The notes below the pieces were generated by a model that was not told the origin of the DNA, made no database searches, and saw nothing but the letters and a program-made list of their open reading frames with translations. Shown in pieces: positions 22,460 to 34,900 of a DNA stretch of 64,000 bases. Position 1 is the first letter of the stretch, and the number at the start of each line of letters is the position of its first letter. The translations under genes were made by a program, and so were the position numbers. This stretch comes from Sarcocystis neurona (Eukaryota; Apicomplexa; Conoidasida; Eucoccidiorida; Sarcocystidae): the NCBI GenBank assembly GCA_000727475.1, contig KL647297.1, forward strand, positions 891,280-955,279, written 5' to 3'.

Positions 22460-22846
22460 CGGGCTTCAGAAGCACACTACGACTGGATTGTTCGCCTGTT
22501 TGTGAATCTCGTGATGCCTATGGAGGTCGTATACTTCCGTGGTGAAGAGGCAAACACGGTAGCGTTGACACTCGGGCCGCTGCCTCGAGAATTGCTGATC
22601 GTCAAGCGAATTCCCTTTTTTAAGGTATTCCACGAGTCGAAGTTCAGCGTCAGCGGACTTATTCACCGGTTCATAGAAGAAGTTTGTAGTTGGCAGGGAA
22701 AATACTTTCCGCTGGAAAAACACAGAAAGCTACTGGCGTACGGGTGGTGCGGGACTGGAAAGAACGTGGTACCGCAGCGTCGACTGCAGCTTTTCCACAA
22801 GACACCGCACCGGGTACAGACGTGTTGCTCTTCTTGTACAGGTTAG
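22460..22846 (+). CDS. Unknown 128-codon open frame
   Basis: Open from a TAA at about 22457 to a stop at 22844-22846. It contains alternating hydrophobic and charged segments (EAHYDWIVRLFVNLVMPM, VALTLGPLPRELLIVKR, FHESKFSVSGLIHRFIEE). It is more protein-like than other frames of this repeat-poor stretch. The first in-frame ATG is at about 22514. No family recognised; a fossil of a larger gene or mobile element is possible but unsupported. Confidence 0.25.
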   Translation, partial: RASEAHYDWIVRLFVNLVMPMEVVYFRGEEANTVALTLGPLPRELLIVKRIPFFKVFHESKFSVSGLIHRFIEEVCSWQGKYFPLEKHRKLLAYGWCGTGKNVVPQRRLQLFHKTPHRVQTCCSSCTG

Positions 22847-24655
22847 GTTTATTCGTCCGACCAGTTCTCTACGGCGTGGAGCGCCTGCTTCGCTTCACCT
22901 GTGTGTGCGACCGCGCGCAGCGCTCGATCATTTTCAAAACGACGTAGTGTGGCATGTAGCACTGCACCGCTACACAAAGCGTTAAAAGGTGAGAAATAAT
23001 ATTTGTGACACTTTGGAGTAGAAGGCTCTTAATTCTGCAAAGACGTAGATCCCTCTGAAAAAAGGTAACGACCTAAGTTTCCACCTGTGTGTGCGTGCAC
23101 GCGCGCACACCCCAACAGGAACACGCAGAGGACGCGGTGTGTCCAGGTGGCACGGGCGAAGATTTGCATTTCTTTTCCACACACTATTCATCAGCTCCTG
23201 AGCTGGCTTGTAGAGCTTTCCTCCAAGCACGCTCGCTCTGCATCAAGCTGAGGAACCCCTGAGTGGCACAAAGCATCGCAGTCACCGCACCAAGCACCTG
23301 TCTGTCGTAGGAAAACGTTGCCAACTGCACTCGAAAAGACACTTCTCGTGGATAATTGTTCCCCCCACTGAAATCATTTTTGGATACCTCAGCTCTTCAC
23401 TAAGTAATAGCGAACGGTCCTTTTGGTTCACTCGACAGTGCCTAGCTCTAACTGCGAAGCGTCGGCCGCTGCATCCGTGCGCCGCAAACTTTGACGTGTC
23501 AGTCGACCAGTCAATGCGTACCATACGTTATTTAATATTTGCAGTTAATAATCCCGCAAGGCGCATGCATCTATGTATATCCCGAATGCAGTCCACCACA
23601 GAAGGCAACCTGCACGGTTACGTATATGTGTACACAAGCATATGCATTCGCGGCCTTCCATCATCGTATTCGAATGCCCTGTGTAGACACGCATTTCTCC
23701 CATATGCGTATGCGTGTCTGTGTGTATATGTCTCCGGGGGGGGCCGTGTAGCCCTGCGCACTTGGAAGATATCTGAGCGTGGCACTGCTTCCTGTCTATA
23801 CCCCAAGTGATTCTCACTACGTCTTGCCGCAGCGTCCCACTTTCCCAACGTAGATTTCCCGCTTCCGCACTAAAACTCTACCAAACAAGACTGAAGCGCT
23901 CTGAAAACGTCCACATGAGCAAACTCGCGGGACTTTCCTACAAGAAAAGTTGTCTACCGCGCGCAGCTTACTCGCAGCGTGCACTCCCCTCAGAGAGTGA
24001 ACACGAGGTGTACGTACACAGTGACTGCGTCTACGTAGTGAGACATTACTGCCTGAATATCTACAGAATGGCAAGAGTTTGCAAAAGAGCTACATCGTTA
24101 AATGGAGGCGCGGCCTAATACAACCGTTTCCGTCAGTGTGTGTGGCCACTGCCTGCACGTGCCCGAAGAAAGTGGTGTACGCACACGAGGACAAGGATGA
24201 ATGCAGGTGGACAGCCTCCACTTACAGAAAACGAGATTTGTCCGTCTCGTGTTTCCGATTCATCTTTGCAGTGCACCCGTTCTTGTCTGGCACCTGCGAA
24301 ACACAGGAAATCAAATTTTCCATGCTAACACACCATTAACACCTCCCGAAGTGCTCCAGTATCGAATATTTCTGCCAAATTTCACGATAACCGTCAACAG
24401 GTAAATCACCGACAAGCAAACAAACAAAGACTGGCAGTATTTACGCAGAGTGCTCGTACGCGTCGCCTGGGGCCCAACCGCGTCGGCCTACGAATGCGGT
24501 GTTAAACACTCACTCTCTTCTTCCAGGAGACAAGAAACAAAAAGAGCTGGTGCTGCGGAGGTAGCAGTACGTGGAACGCACGGTTATCACTAGTTCATTC
24601 TGCAGTAAAATCGCAGCGAAAGTCGTCGTGCCAAATCCAGCACCCCGCTGTCCTT

Positions 24656-24868
24656 TCATTTCGATACAGACATCCACACAGAAACTGGAAGTGCGCCTGC
24701 TTTTTCGCTTCCTCTTTGAAACGGCAACAGGCTCTCCACCTCTTTTTCTACCGTCTCGTCCTTCAGCGACTCTTTCCACGAGCACCCGCGAGAAAATTTC
24801 TTCTGAAGACCGGCAGCAGTGTCGCTGGTCTTCAGCTCCTCACCGCCAACGACAAAGCCGTAAATTCT
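24656..24868 (-). CDS. Candidate terminal exon of unknown gene
   Basis: On the minus strand an acceptor-like CTCACTGTAG (ending at 24869) is followed by 70 open codons and a TGA at 24656. The peptide is repeat-free and balanced (IYGFVVGGEELKTSDTAAGL, FSRGCSWKESLKDETVEKEV). It lies about 1 kb downstream of the last CDPK exon on the same strand. The phase (0) does not match the phase-1 end of the 25790 donor, and it has no EF-hand loop. I list it separately. Other frames are open too, including 157 codons on plus. Confidence 0.3.
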   Translation of the reverse strand, partial: RIYGFVVGGEELKTSDTAAGLQKKFSRGCSWKESLKDETVEKEVESLLPFQRGSEKAGALPVSVWMSVSK

Positions 24869-25199
24869 CTACAGTGAGGAACTCTGCGCACAGGGGGTGG
24901 CGCGGTAGCCCGCTGTATCAGGTGTGGCCCGCCGGCGACGACCATGTACTGCGCGTCCAGGCGACAAAGGTTCGACACTCTTCATTTCTTTTCCTACTCG
25001 CCCCTCACCGAAGAGGAACCAGCTTTTCCTCAAAGCGACCTTAGACACTCTTCATTTTCTTTTTCTCGCGAATGTGCAGTGGACGCCACAGATACATCGC
25101 AGCCTCCCCTCTTCCTTCTTTTTTACACGTCTACATCAGTGTATTTGTGTATCTTTCTACCGTTAGATATATAGACACGTAGACCAACTACGCATGTAT

Positions 25200-25789
25200 G
25201 TGTGTTGCTGCTCTATTCAGAAGCTGCTACTGAGAGCATTTACTGCTGCTATCATTGTACGCTGCTGCTGTAAATATATACTCCGAGTTTTTCTATGCTG
25301 CTACTGTTACTATCCACTGCAGGCTATCGCATGCTGCTGCTGTTAATATCTACCGCTGCTGTTCGTGTTGCGGCTGTGTTTACTGTAGGATGCTGCTGCT
25401 GGCCCACGCAACTGCTGTTCTTACACGCGCCTGCCTTGGTATATTATGCGCCATTACTGGCGATTCGTATTGCTGCGGTGGCGAGCCGCTGTTGCCATCT
25501 TCGTCTTGTCTACAAACAAAAGACGTGCGGGGGGTCACGTTTTCTTTGTGTGCGTTTGTATGTGACAACTTTGCTGGCGTCCCTTTTAGAAGCACCAGTG
25601 CCCCCCTGCATAAGACAAAGTCTCCCATGCAAAAGAGAGAGTCTGAGATGCAGGAAGTGTGTATCTTCTTTCTCTGAATCCACAGAATTTCCCATAAACA
25701 CACACGCCTCTGTGGAAAAAGTTGTTCCTCTGCGGAAATGCAGCAGCAGTACCAGCAGCACCACGCGTACGTGTGTGGGATTCTCTCAC
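25200..25789. other. Degenerate CTG stretch downstream of CDPK exon 8
   Basis: Imperfect units like ATGCTGCTGCTGTTAATATC at 25205-25400, then unique sequence. Minus-strand frames are partly open (the exon-8 frame continues to 25380), so the true 3' end of the CDPK gene may lie here. A DEDGNSGS segment is seen but lacks the EF-hand Glu-12. Confidence 0.35.
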
Positions 25790-25998
25790 CGTCTGCAGCA
25801 GCAGCACGCCTGTTTTCACCAGCGTGGGGTGTTGCTCGAAGAAACTGAGATGCTTCTCGGTATGCGACGGGTAGTGTGCGAAGATATCTGCTGCGGCTGC
25901 TGCTGACGCAGGAGCCCGCAGGCAGTTCCCACGCGTGCGCCAAGTCTGTCACTCCTAGCGATCCGTCCCCGTCGCGATCAAGCCGTCGGAAAGCCGCT
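25790..25998 (-). CDS. CDPK exon 8: EF-hand 3
   Basis: Acceptor GTTTTTGCAG then A-GCG-GCT; the split codon with exon 7 (AG+A) restores ELLRAAFRRLDRDGDGSLG, the classic entering helix and loop of the third EF-hand. Loop ligands Asp at 1, 3 and 5 are present; position 12 is Asp rather than Glu. The exon end is uncertain: GTGAGA after GCAGACG (25789) is the best donor, with GTGAAA slightly earlier as an alternative. The frame continues open to 25380. Confidence 0.75.
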
Positions 25999-28900
25999 CT
26001 GCAAAAACGCAACAGATCCAGCGGCTTTCACTCAGCAGGGAATCTTGCCATCACCTTCACTTCCTAAAAATATACGTCCACACAAACCGACACTTCCTCA
26101 ACGCTGCTGGTCCTCCTGCAGCTGCCTGCTGGGCTCCTCGCGCTGCTTCCTCTTCTGCGGCTGCGGCGCAATTGTTGCCCTGCTGCTGCTCTGGCTCTGC
26201 TGGTGCCGTCGCTCGTTCCACTCCGCTGCTGCTGCTGACGCTCTTTCATTTCTCTGTGCAGCTGCTGCCGTCCCTCATGCCGCTGCTGTCGCTCTTTCAA
26301 CTCTGTCGTTGCTGCTGAGATCTGCCTTGCTTCTGCTGTCTGCTGTGCTGCAGCAATTCATCCTGCTTTTCCTTGTTGCTAGAAATCTTCTCTTTGTCCG
26401 TTTTTGCTACCTCCGCAGCGCAGGCCCCATACCCTCACTCGTGTTCTGTATATGTATGTATGTACGTATGTATGTATATATCTATGTATCTATGGATGTA
26501 TAAATGTATGTGTGTACGTATGTATGTATCTCTGTATCAATGTACCTATGCATCTATGTATGTACGTATGTATGTATGTGTATATGTATGTATGTATCTA
26601 TGTATTTATGTATCTTTGCACATATGTATACAAGTATTTAGGTACGTATGTATGTATGTGCATATGTATGTATGTACGTATGTGTGTATGTGTGTGTCTT
26701 TGTGTGGGTGTCTGTGTGTGTGTCTCTGTCTGTGTGTATATGTGTGCGACTGACTGGCTCTCCTCAGGTACGCCGGCCTTTACTACTGGACGTCTTCACA
26801 GGTGGAAAAAGTGTATTTCTGCTATTTTTGTTGGGAGACAAAGCTTCTGTTGGAAGTTTTTTTCTGCGAGAACACAGGCCTTGAGCGGGGTTTACCTTAG
26901 CAGTTCCTGGCGTTGCAAGACCCGCCAGTCGGCAGAGGCCGCCAGGAAGCCAGCAAGACGAATGCAGCGGGGGTTGGGGAAGCACTTCCACTTCTTGAGA
27001 AGTCCGACACCTTCCTCACTTCGCCACTGCCTCAGAGTCTGCTGCAGTTGCTTTCTTCTGTTGATAACAGCTGTAAGTACCGCTGCTGCTGCTGCCACAC
27101 ACGTCGTGGTGGCTCGCTTCTCTACTTTTTCTTGATCTGTTTGAGCTCCCTCGGCGTTTGCGCCTTCACGTGCAAGCCAAGGGTTGTCCGTTTTCTCTTC
27201 CGCCGTCCCCCCCTCTTCATTCTCTTCTTCTTCTTCGTCCGAAGAAGCAGCTGCTGCAGCTTGCTGCTGCAGCAGATGCCGCAGCCGGTCCCGCTGCCGC
27301 TGCCCGTCGGACCTGCGGTGCTCGCCAGCACTTACTGAGCCACGTACGAGTCTCCCACCTGCTGCTGCTGCTGTCCTGCCGCCAAAAGACGCGAGAAGAC
27401 ACTGCTGCTGCTGCTGTTTCAGCAGCTGCTGCCGAGCCTGCAGCTGGTGTTTCACCTGCTCTTCTCGGCGAGCGATGCTGCTGCAGACTTCTCCTGTTGC
27501 ACTGCACTGTCCGCCTCCCCCATCCCCTGCCGCCGGTGCTCTTGCGCTGCCCGCACGAGCCCCCCCTCCGCCTCCGTCCTCTCTTCTCCTCCCCTTCTCT
27601 AAATCCTCAGGGAAACCTGTTGCTGTTGCAACCGCTCGTTGCGGGTCCTGCGGCTGTCCTGCGGCTGCTGCTGCAACCTCTTCCAGCTGCTCCTGCGGCT
27701 GTCCCGCTGCTGCAGCGTCTTGACCTGCTGCTGCGCGTTGAGAAGCTTCGAACTGCAGCACTGCCACGCGTAGAGCTTCCCTGCTTCGGGCTTCGTCCAC
27801 AGCAAGCTTCTTCTCAAGCAGCCGGAGAAGCCGAGACATCCCATGGGCGAGTTCTTCGACCGTGAGACGCCCGTCCCCGTCTCCGTCGAGCAGCATGAAA
27901 AGAAATTCAAGGCGCTGCAGCTGTTCAAGAGAACAGCGGCCTGCTTCTGCTGTTGCAGCTGCGGCTGCTGGCGCAACACGGCCTGCACCGGCGGTTCCCC
28001 CACGCTCCCCCGCCCCCCCTCCGCACGCGGCCCTTGCTGCCTCTCCCCCTGCTGCCAAAGATCCCGCAGCTGCTGTTTCTGCTTCTGCTGCTGCTGCTAG
28101 TGCTCCGCCCTCTCCCATTTTTCCTGCCGCAGCAGCTGCGCAGGGCGCTCTCTTCCTGCACGCTGCCTCTGCCTCACCGCGTGCGACCAGAGGGATGCCT
28201 GCTGCAGCTGCAGCAGCCGCAGCAGACCCAGCAGCAGATGGCCATGCGTCTTTGGGAGAGGAGGTAGCTGTTCTGATGGCAGGTGCGGCCGTGGAGAGAG
28301 CAGCAACAGCAGAGCTCGAGGCGGAGTGCACCCCCCCACCCAGCAGCAGCGCAGGTGAACTGGCATCTTTCCACGAGCACCAGCTGGAGTTGGCCGCAGC
28401 AGCCGCAGCGGCACACGAGGCCTTTGCTGCTGCAGCATTGCTGATTTCTCCGCTGGCTTCTTCGATGACAGCAGCAACGAAAAGTTTCTGTAGCAGCGCG
28501 AGCTTCCCGTACCTCTTCCACCGACGCAGCAGCACAGCAGCTAGCGGACACAGTGAAAACAACTTGACGTCTTCCCAAGAAAGAACCAGCACTTGCTGCC
28601 GCTGCTGCTGCCGCTGTTGCGGCGGGTGGTAAGAGGGAGCCACTGCAGCGCTCGCACGACAGTTTTCACTATCTGCTGCTCCGGTCTTGCAAGGAGAGTC
28701 TTCCTCCCTTTCAAAGCAGGAAAATCTTCCCGACGCAGCGTCGGGCGTTGCCGCGTCCTTCACAGTGTCCTTCCTCTCGAGGCCTGCGGTTTCGACCTCC
28801 CGCTGCTGCTCCTCGGGCGGCTTGGGACGCCCAGCTTGCTGCTGCTGCTCTGTCTCTTCACGCTGCTGCAGCTGCCTCTGCAGCGGTGAGCGGGGTGATG

Positions 28901-31900
28901 CAGCAACGGGCGGCAGGTGAATGTGCGGGACGCGCGCAGCAAAAAGAAAGTGTAGTTCTTGCCTCTTCTGCTGCTGCAGCAGCTGCTCTGCAGTCGCGGA
29001 TCCACCGAAGAAACCCGCACTCCTGGGGCAGGGGATCTCCCCACCGCCTACAGCTGCTGCTTGACACTGTGCCGCTGTTTCTTTCTGACCTGGTGCTGCT
29101 GCTTCGTCTGCTGCTGCTGCCTGGTGACGCGCTGTTGCTCCTATGTCTTCTCGTGTTGCAGGAGAAGTTGCCGTCGGACGCGGCAGCGACAACGACGCCG
29201 CGCTGCCCGTGCCGCTGACTGCGTTGTTCACCTTTGCTACTGCAGTTTCCCCAGCAGCAGCAGCAGGCGGTCGAGCAGAAGCGACCGAGGAGGCAAGCAC
29301 GTCTTTCTGCGACGGAAGGTCCCAAGCGTCTTCTTCTTCATGCGAACTAGATTCGCTGCGTAGATTGCCGTGTTGCTGCTGCTGCTGGTTTCCTCTGCTT
29401 CCGGTAAAAGTCAGCACCGTCGCGGCTGCTGCTGCTGCACCTAGCTGCGCTGCGGAAACCAGACCCCGCCGTGCTGCTGGCCCCCCTACTGCTGCAGCAG
29501 CAATAGCAGCAGCTGGAGTCGGTGACGCAGGAGCGGGAGCGGGGAGAGTACGAGCAGCAGGAGGCAAGGGAGCAGCAACAGCTGCGTAGCTAGTGGAAGC
29601 AAGAGTGCCGGCAGGAGGAGGAGAAGTCGCAGCAGCAGGAGAAAAAGGAGAACAACGTGCTCCTCGTGGTGAGAGTTTCCACGGAAAATTTCTCCCTGTT
29701 GCTTCGGAGAGTCGCTTTGGCAGCAGAGGGTTGCTGCTTTGCCCTGTTGCTGCCTGAGAACACTCTGCTTCAGCAACGGCAGCTGCAGGACTCAGCAGGG
29801 CCGCTTCCCCTTTTCTTCCTGCGAGCCGCCGGCTGCTGTCAGGCACAGCAGGAAAACCGAGGTGCATTTCCCCAAGTGGGTAGAAAGGCGCGCTGGGCTG
29901 CCGAAACTGCGTCGCAGCAGCAACAGCAGCGGCAGCGATGCTTGCCATATCCCCACTGCTGTTGCCGCTCCGTTTGACGCTGCTTCTCGTACTGCTGCTA
30001 CTAGTGGTACTGCATGTGCTGCTGCCGTCGCGCGGAGCCGTACGACCCCCGCGCCCGTCTGTGGAAAAGAACTGCTGCTGCTGTCGCTGCTCTTGCTGCT
30101 GTCGCTGCTGCTGCTGTCGCTGCTGTTGGTGCTGCATCTCTTTGTCCACGCACAAATCTGTTGCAGCAAGCGCTGTGGCTGCTGCTGTCTCAACTGCTGC
30201 CCACCGGGGGACGGACGCTGAAAAAGAAGCTGCAACAGCAGCAGGAGCTCGGTCGTCGTACGAAGACGACGACAACGCACCTTGGGGGTGGTGCAGGGTC
30301 TTCTCGCCTGCTGCTGCAGCTCTTCCCTCGGCAGATGCAGCAGCAGTTTCGAGCAGCAGCGGGTGAAAAAAAAGCGGGGGGTGAGCGACACAAGGGAAGG
30401 AGAAAACGCTCTGTTCTTCCTGTGGCTCTTCTTTCTGATGTTCCTCTCTACACAGTTCTTCCCCCGCTCCAGCAGCAAGACGAGTAGCAGCAGCAGGACC
30501 ACTTGTAGCAGCGGTAGCAGCAGCAAGAGGAGGAGGAGCAGTAGGGGAGGGAGGACCGGCAGCATCCGCGTCAGCATCAGGGGACGGGAAAAGAGAGCTC
30601 TCGTGATGGAGATGAGAAAATGAGGGAGAACTGCTGATGCAGTCTGCAGCCCCTCGAGAAAACAGCGCTGCTGCTGCCGTTCTCCCACGAGGAGTTCCTC
30701 GCCCTCTGCACCAACAAATGTACGCACTTGTTAGTGCTGTCGCATCTGCGCCATCGCCAATTTCTTCTGCCATCACCTCCTGCTGTAGCTGCCACGCGTG
30801 CTGTGCCTTGTTCACCTCTACGACTTCCTGCCATCTCATGGCATTTGTTTGCTTCCAAGAGCTGCTTCCGTCAACACTTCCTGCTGCTGCTGCTGCTGCG
30901 GCTCGCGACGCTCCTTCTCCTCCTGCTGCTGCGGCTTGTGAGGTTGTTGCTTTGTGAGCGTTTCCGCCGTCCACTTCCTTCTCCGAAAGACTGTAAATCT
31001 TGCTGCTCTTCTCTGGGGCAGCAACGCCGGCTACTGCTGCTGCTGCTGCGGTCCTCTCTTCGAAGACGTGGGATGGCAGCAGCCGCAAAGAACTGCACCC
31101 AGCAGTTCCTGCTGCTGCTCCTACTGTTGTTGAAATGACTGCAGAAGAAGCAAAGGAATGATTTTCCGCCGCTGCTGCCGCCGCTGCAACGCGCAGCAAA
31201 TGTGGGGCCGAGGCGCATGCAGGAAATGCCTGGCGATGTGCTTGAAAGTCGCGCATAGACTTGGTCAGTCCTAGCGATGGCTCTGCCTTTCTTTTCACCG
31301 CTCCTCTGCTACCTGCTCCTTTTTTTTCTTCTCCTCCCGCTCCTGTTCGTTCTTCTCCTGCTCTTCTTCCTTCTGCTGCTGTCCCTCCTCCTGTTGCCGC
31401 TGCCCGTAGTGCTGCTGCTTCTGCTGCTGCGTCTGTTTCTCCCCCTGCAGCCTCACGACCCCTCGCATCCCCTAGCGCATGTGGTGCTGCAATCTCACTG
31501 ACCGCTGCTGCTGCTGTCCGCCACCCTTTCGTCGCACTTGCCGAAATTTCCGCCTCCAGCAAAGAAACTCCTTTTTCTTCTTCTTCATGAAAAAACGCGC
31601 CCTTTAGACTCATTAGAGAACGCCGCTGTTGTTCTTCCGTCTCCCAACAGCAGCCTCTCATTTTCGACACTTTTCCTTCCTCCCCCCCAACGTCCTCACT
31701 ATCGTCGCTGTTGCTTCCCCTGCCGCTGCTGCTGCTGCCTCTGCTGCTGCTGCCTCTGCTGCTGCTGCCGGCTCTGCTGCTGCTGCTGCCGGCTCTGCTG
31801 CTGCTGCTGACGCTGCTGCTGCTGCTGACTCTGCCGCTGCTGCTGACTCTGCTGCTGCTGCTGGCTCTGCTGCTGCTGCTTATACAGGAAGAGGAGGAGA

Positions 31901-34900
31901 AGGAGCGAAGAAGAAGAGAAGCAGAGCGGAAAGGACGGCGCCGTGGCTGCTGAGGCCCCGGCAGCAGGGTGTCAGCAGAAGGAAGTGCACAGGGGGGAGG
32001 AAAACTGATGCAGCGACGCGCCGGCCACCACCGCGCTGCTGCATTTCTTCTCCACTTGCTGCGGCAGCTACTGACGCTGCTGCTGCTGCAGTTGTTGTGC
32101 GAGGTGTAAGTAGCAAGAGCAGAAAAGGAGGCGCCAGCAGCAGCGGCTTCAGCAGTCGCTTCCGCGAAGGAAAGGGGAGAGTGAGCGTGGAGAGCAAGAG
32201 GAAGAGAAGGTGGGAGAAAAAGAGAAAAAAAGGCGTGCTGCAGAGCTTGGCCAGGCAGCAGTCGCTGCTGGGGATCGACCGCCAGCAACCGAGCAATCAA
32301 ATCTCGTGTTGCAGTAGAAATCCCGGTCCACACACTACTACGAAAAAGCGGGAAGGAAGGCGCTTCGATCTGTATAAAGACAGCAAAGAAATCCGGGAAA
32401 TATCGCAGTAATGACAGCAAAGAAATCAACGACAACAGAAACAGATAAAACCCAGGACATACCAAAAAGGGAAAAAGTGCTGCCTTGTCAACAGGAATTA
32501 CGCGGGAGGAAATAGCAGCTGCACGCAGAGAAGAAAGCGACTACTAAATAAGTTTTCGGTGTACGTACACCCCAAAAACCATCCCAGTCACCCTGCAAAG
32601 GGAACACTCGCACATATATCTATACAGCTATATGTCCATGGGGCCACTTCTACAAATCGTTATATAGAGAGAAAGAGAGACATATATATATATATATGTA
32701 TACACAGATAGATAGATAGATAGATAGATATTGATAGATAGATAGATATAGATAGATATAGATAGATAGATATAGATATAGATAGATAGATATAGATAGA
32801 TAGGTAGATATTTACGAACATGGATAGACAGATAGTGGATACAAGTCTGAACATAGATACATAGGTAGGTGGGTAAACAGATACAGGTATATGTAGAGAG
32901 ATTTATATACTTCACGAATCCACGAACATATGTGTAATCCAATGTATTTACAGGTAAACTGGTAGGTAGGTAGGTCCATATACGTATGAGTAGAGGGACA
33001 CGTCTCTATTTTCAGATGCACATATATGTACGTGTAGAGAGAGGAATCTTCACATCCACCCGCCCATAAACGAGGATCAGTCTTACCAGCTACTTATATA
33101 TATAGCGGCAGCTACGGAGGCCTCGCTAAAAAACAGCAACGACAAACGAGTGGCATATGGCAGTGTTCCTGTTCGCTTTTATTTGCTTTAAACATATGCC
33201 CAAGAAGCAGAGACCACCGTCATCCGAGTAAATTCCTCTGTTTTCTTAATTTTGCTTTCCCTTCCTCTCTGCTGTGCTTTCGCCAAAAGTTACCACTCCC
33301 CAGACACGTATATACGAGCGTATCTCCCCTTCTCTCGGGCTGGCAGCGCGGACGCCGGGATGGGGGGTTTCTTTTTGGGTGTACCTACACCCCAGACCCC
33401 AATTTTGGCTGCGTTTTCTTCTTCTTGCGTGTGCACGGAGTTTCTTTTTTCCATCTCTCTCTATGTCCCCCTGAAACCCAGATTTCTTTTCTCAGGAATA
33501 CTTTGAAGAAACACACCGACTTTGTCGCACGTGGCCGGAAGGCGGTTTCTTCCGCCCACTTTCTGCCTCTGGCGTGCAGCAGCAGAAATGAGAAAGAGGA
33601 AGATTCGCTTCAAGACACACGGAGACAGACATCCACAAGAGGGCAACGCATGCAGGAGGAGATTTTCTGCACTGCTGCACCACGTGTCTCGTCTTTCTCC
33701 CTCGTTTTATTCACACGCGTGCCTTTCTGTCCATCCCCAAAACTTAGCGTCTTCTACAAAAAAAAACAACGCTCCAGCTTCGTCTCTGCATAGGTGTGTG
33801 AGGGTATGTCCCTCCTGGGAAGACGAGTCGTATACCTGCTGCAAAATTTCCTCTTCTGTCTCCCCAGTGAAAGGAAGTTCTCCTGATAGCAGCAGATGCA
33901 GCAGCACCCCACAGCTCCACGAGTCGACAAATTTTGCGTCATATTTCTTAAACTGCAGAATACCGTTGCAGGGCTTCTTTTCCTCCCCCGCAGCAGCGCC
34001 ATCATGAGACAAGCGAAGCCTGTGCTGCCTCGGCTCTCCTGTCTTCGCTGGTGCTGTTGCTGCTGTCCCACCACCACCTGCACCCGCTGCTGCTGACTCT
34101 CCTCCTCCTCCTGCTGCTCCCGCTGCTGCGTCTCCACCAGCAAAATCCCGAGAAGTTGTCTTCTCTCTTGCAACCGCCACACGCTCAGCGCCTCCTGCTG
34201 CTGCGCGTCCTCCAGTCCTCCTCCTGCTGTTGTTGCTGCTGCTGTTAGGGTCTTCCGTCGTGTTTACTGGGTTGCAGGAAAGGTCACGGGACGTGGCAGA
34301 GCAAGGAGTCACGTACAAGAAGTCGGAATTTTCTCGCGTCCTTTCTTCGCTGCCTGTGCTGTTGTTTTGTTTTCCCCTTCTTTCACCACATGCACCAGCA
34401 ACAGCGATTCTCAGAACCTCCGGCGCAGCGAAGTGGATCGTTCCTGCAAGGGAGCTGCGTCCCAGCGTCAGCGGCTGCTGCCGGGAAGCGAGGGTCTTCT
34501 GACGACTTGGGAGGGGCGGAGGACCGCTGCAGCGCGACGGCGAAGACGCGCCAGCAGCAGAAACAGCAGCGGGAGAAGAAGAAAGAGCAGCAGCAGTTCC
34601 TGCAGCAGAAAAGGCAGCGCCAGGAGCTGCAAGAGAGGGAAGGAGAAGGCCGTTTTTGCTGCCAGCAGCAGAAGACAAAAAAGACGAAGAAGTAGAAGAG
34701 ACGCAGCGGGTGGAGAGTCGAAAGGAAGTAGCAGTAGCAGGAGGAGTGGTTCTTTTTTGTTCGGCGCTGGACTTCCTGTGGCGACGACGCCGCCGCGACG
34801 GCGGCTTCGGCCGGTAGCAGCAGGCAAGGCCAAAGTCGATAAGCTTTAGTTTGAAAGAATTAGGACTAGTGAGCAGGAAATTCTCCGGTTTTATATCTCT

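Larger units (their letters stand above)
19127..24650. other. Repeat-poor stretch with only weak ORFs
   Basis: Balanced base composition and almost no microsatellites or CAG tracts. The many open frames of 60-160 codons on both strands are near what chance allows. The best are listed separately (20656-21135, 22460-22846). I see no tRNA, rRNA or transposon-type repeats. One copy of the palindrome GTGTACGTACAC is at 24008-24019. A run of G occurs at about 21943 and another at 23736. Confidence 0.6.

Noticed and set aside
24656..24868. Minus exon as the last exon of the CDPK
   Set aside because: Its phase-0 entry does not fit the phase-1 end of the best exon-8 donor and it contains no EF-hand features.
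25480..25530. DEDGNSGS in the exon-8 frame as the fourth EF-hand of the CDPK
   Set aside because: Loop lacks the hydrophobic at position 8 and the Glu at position 12, and it lies beyond a good donor site.
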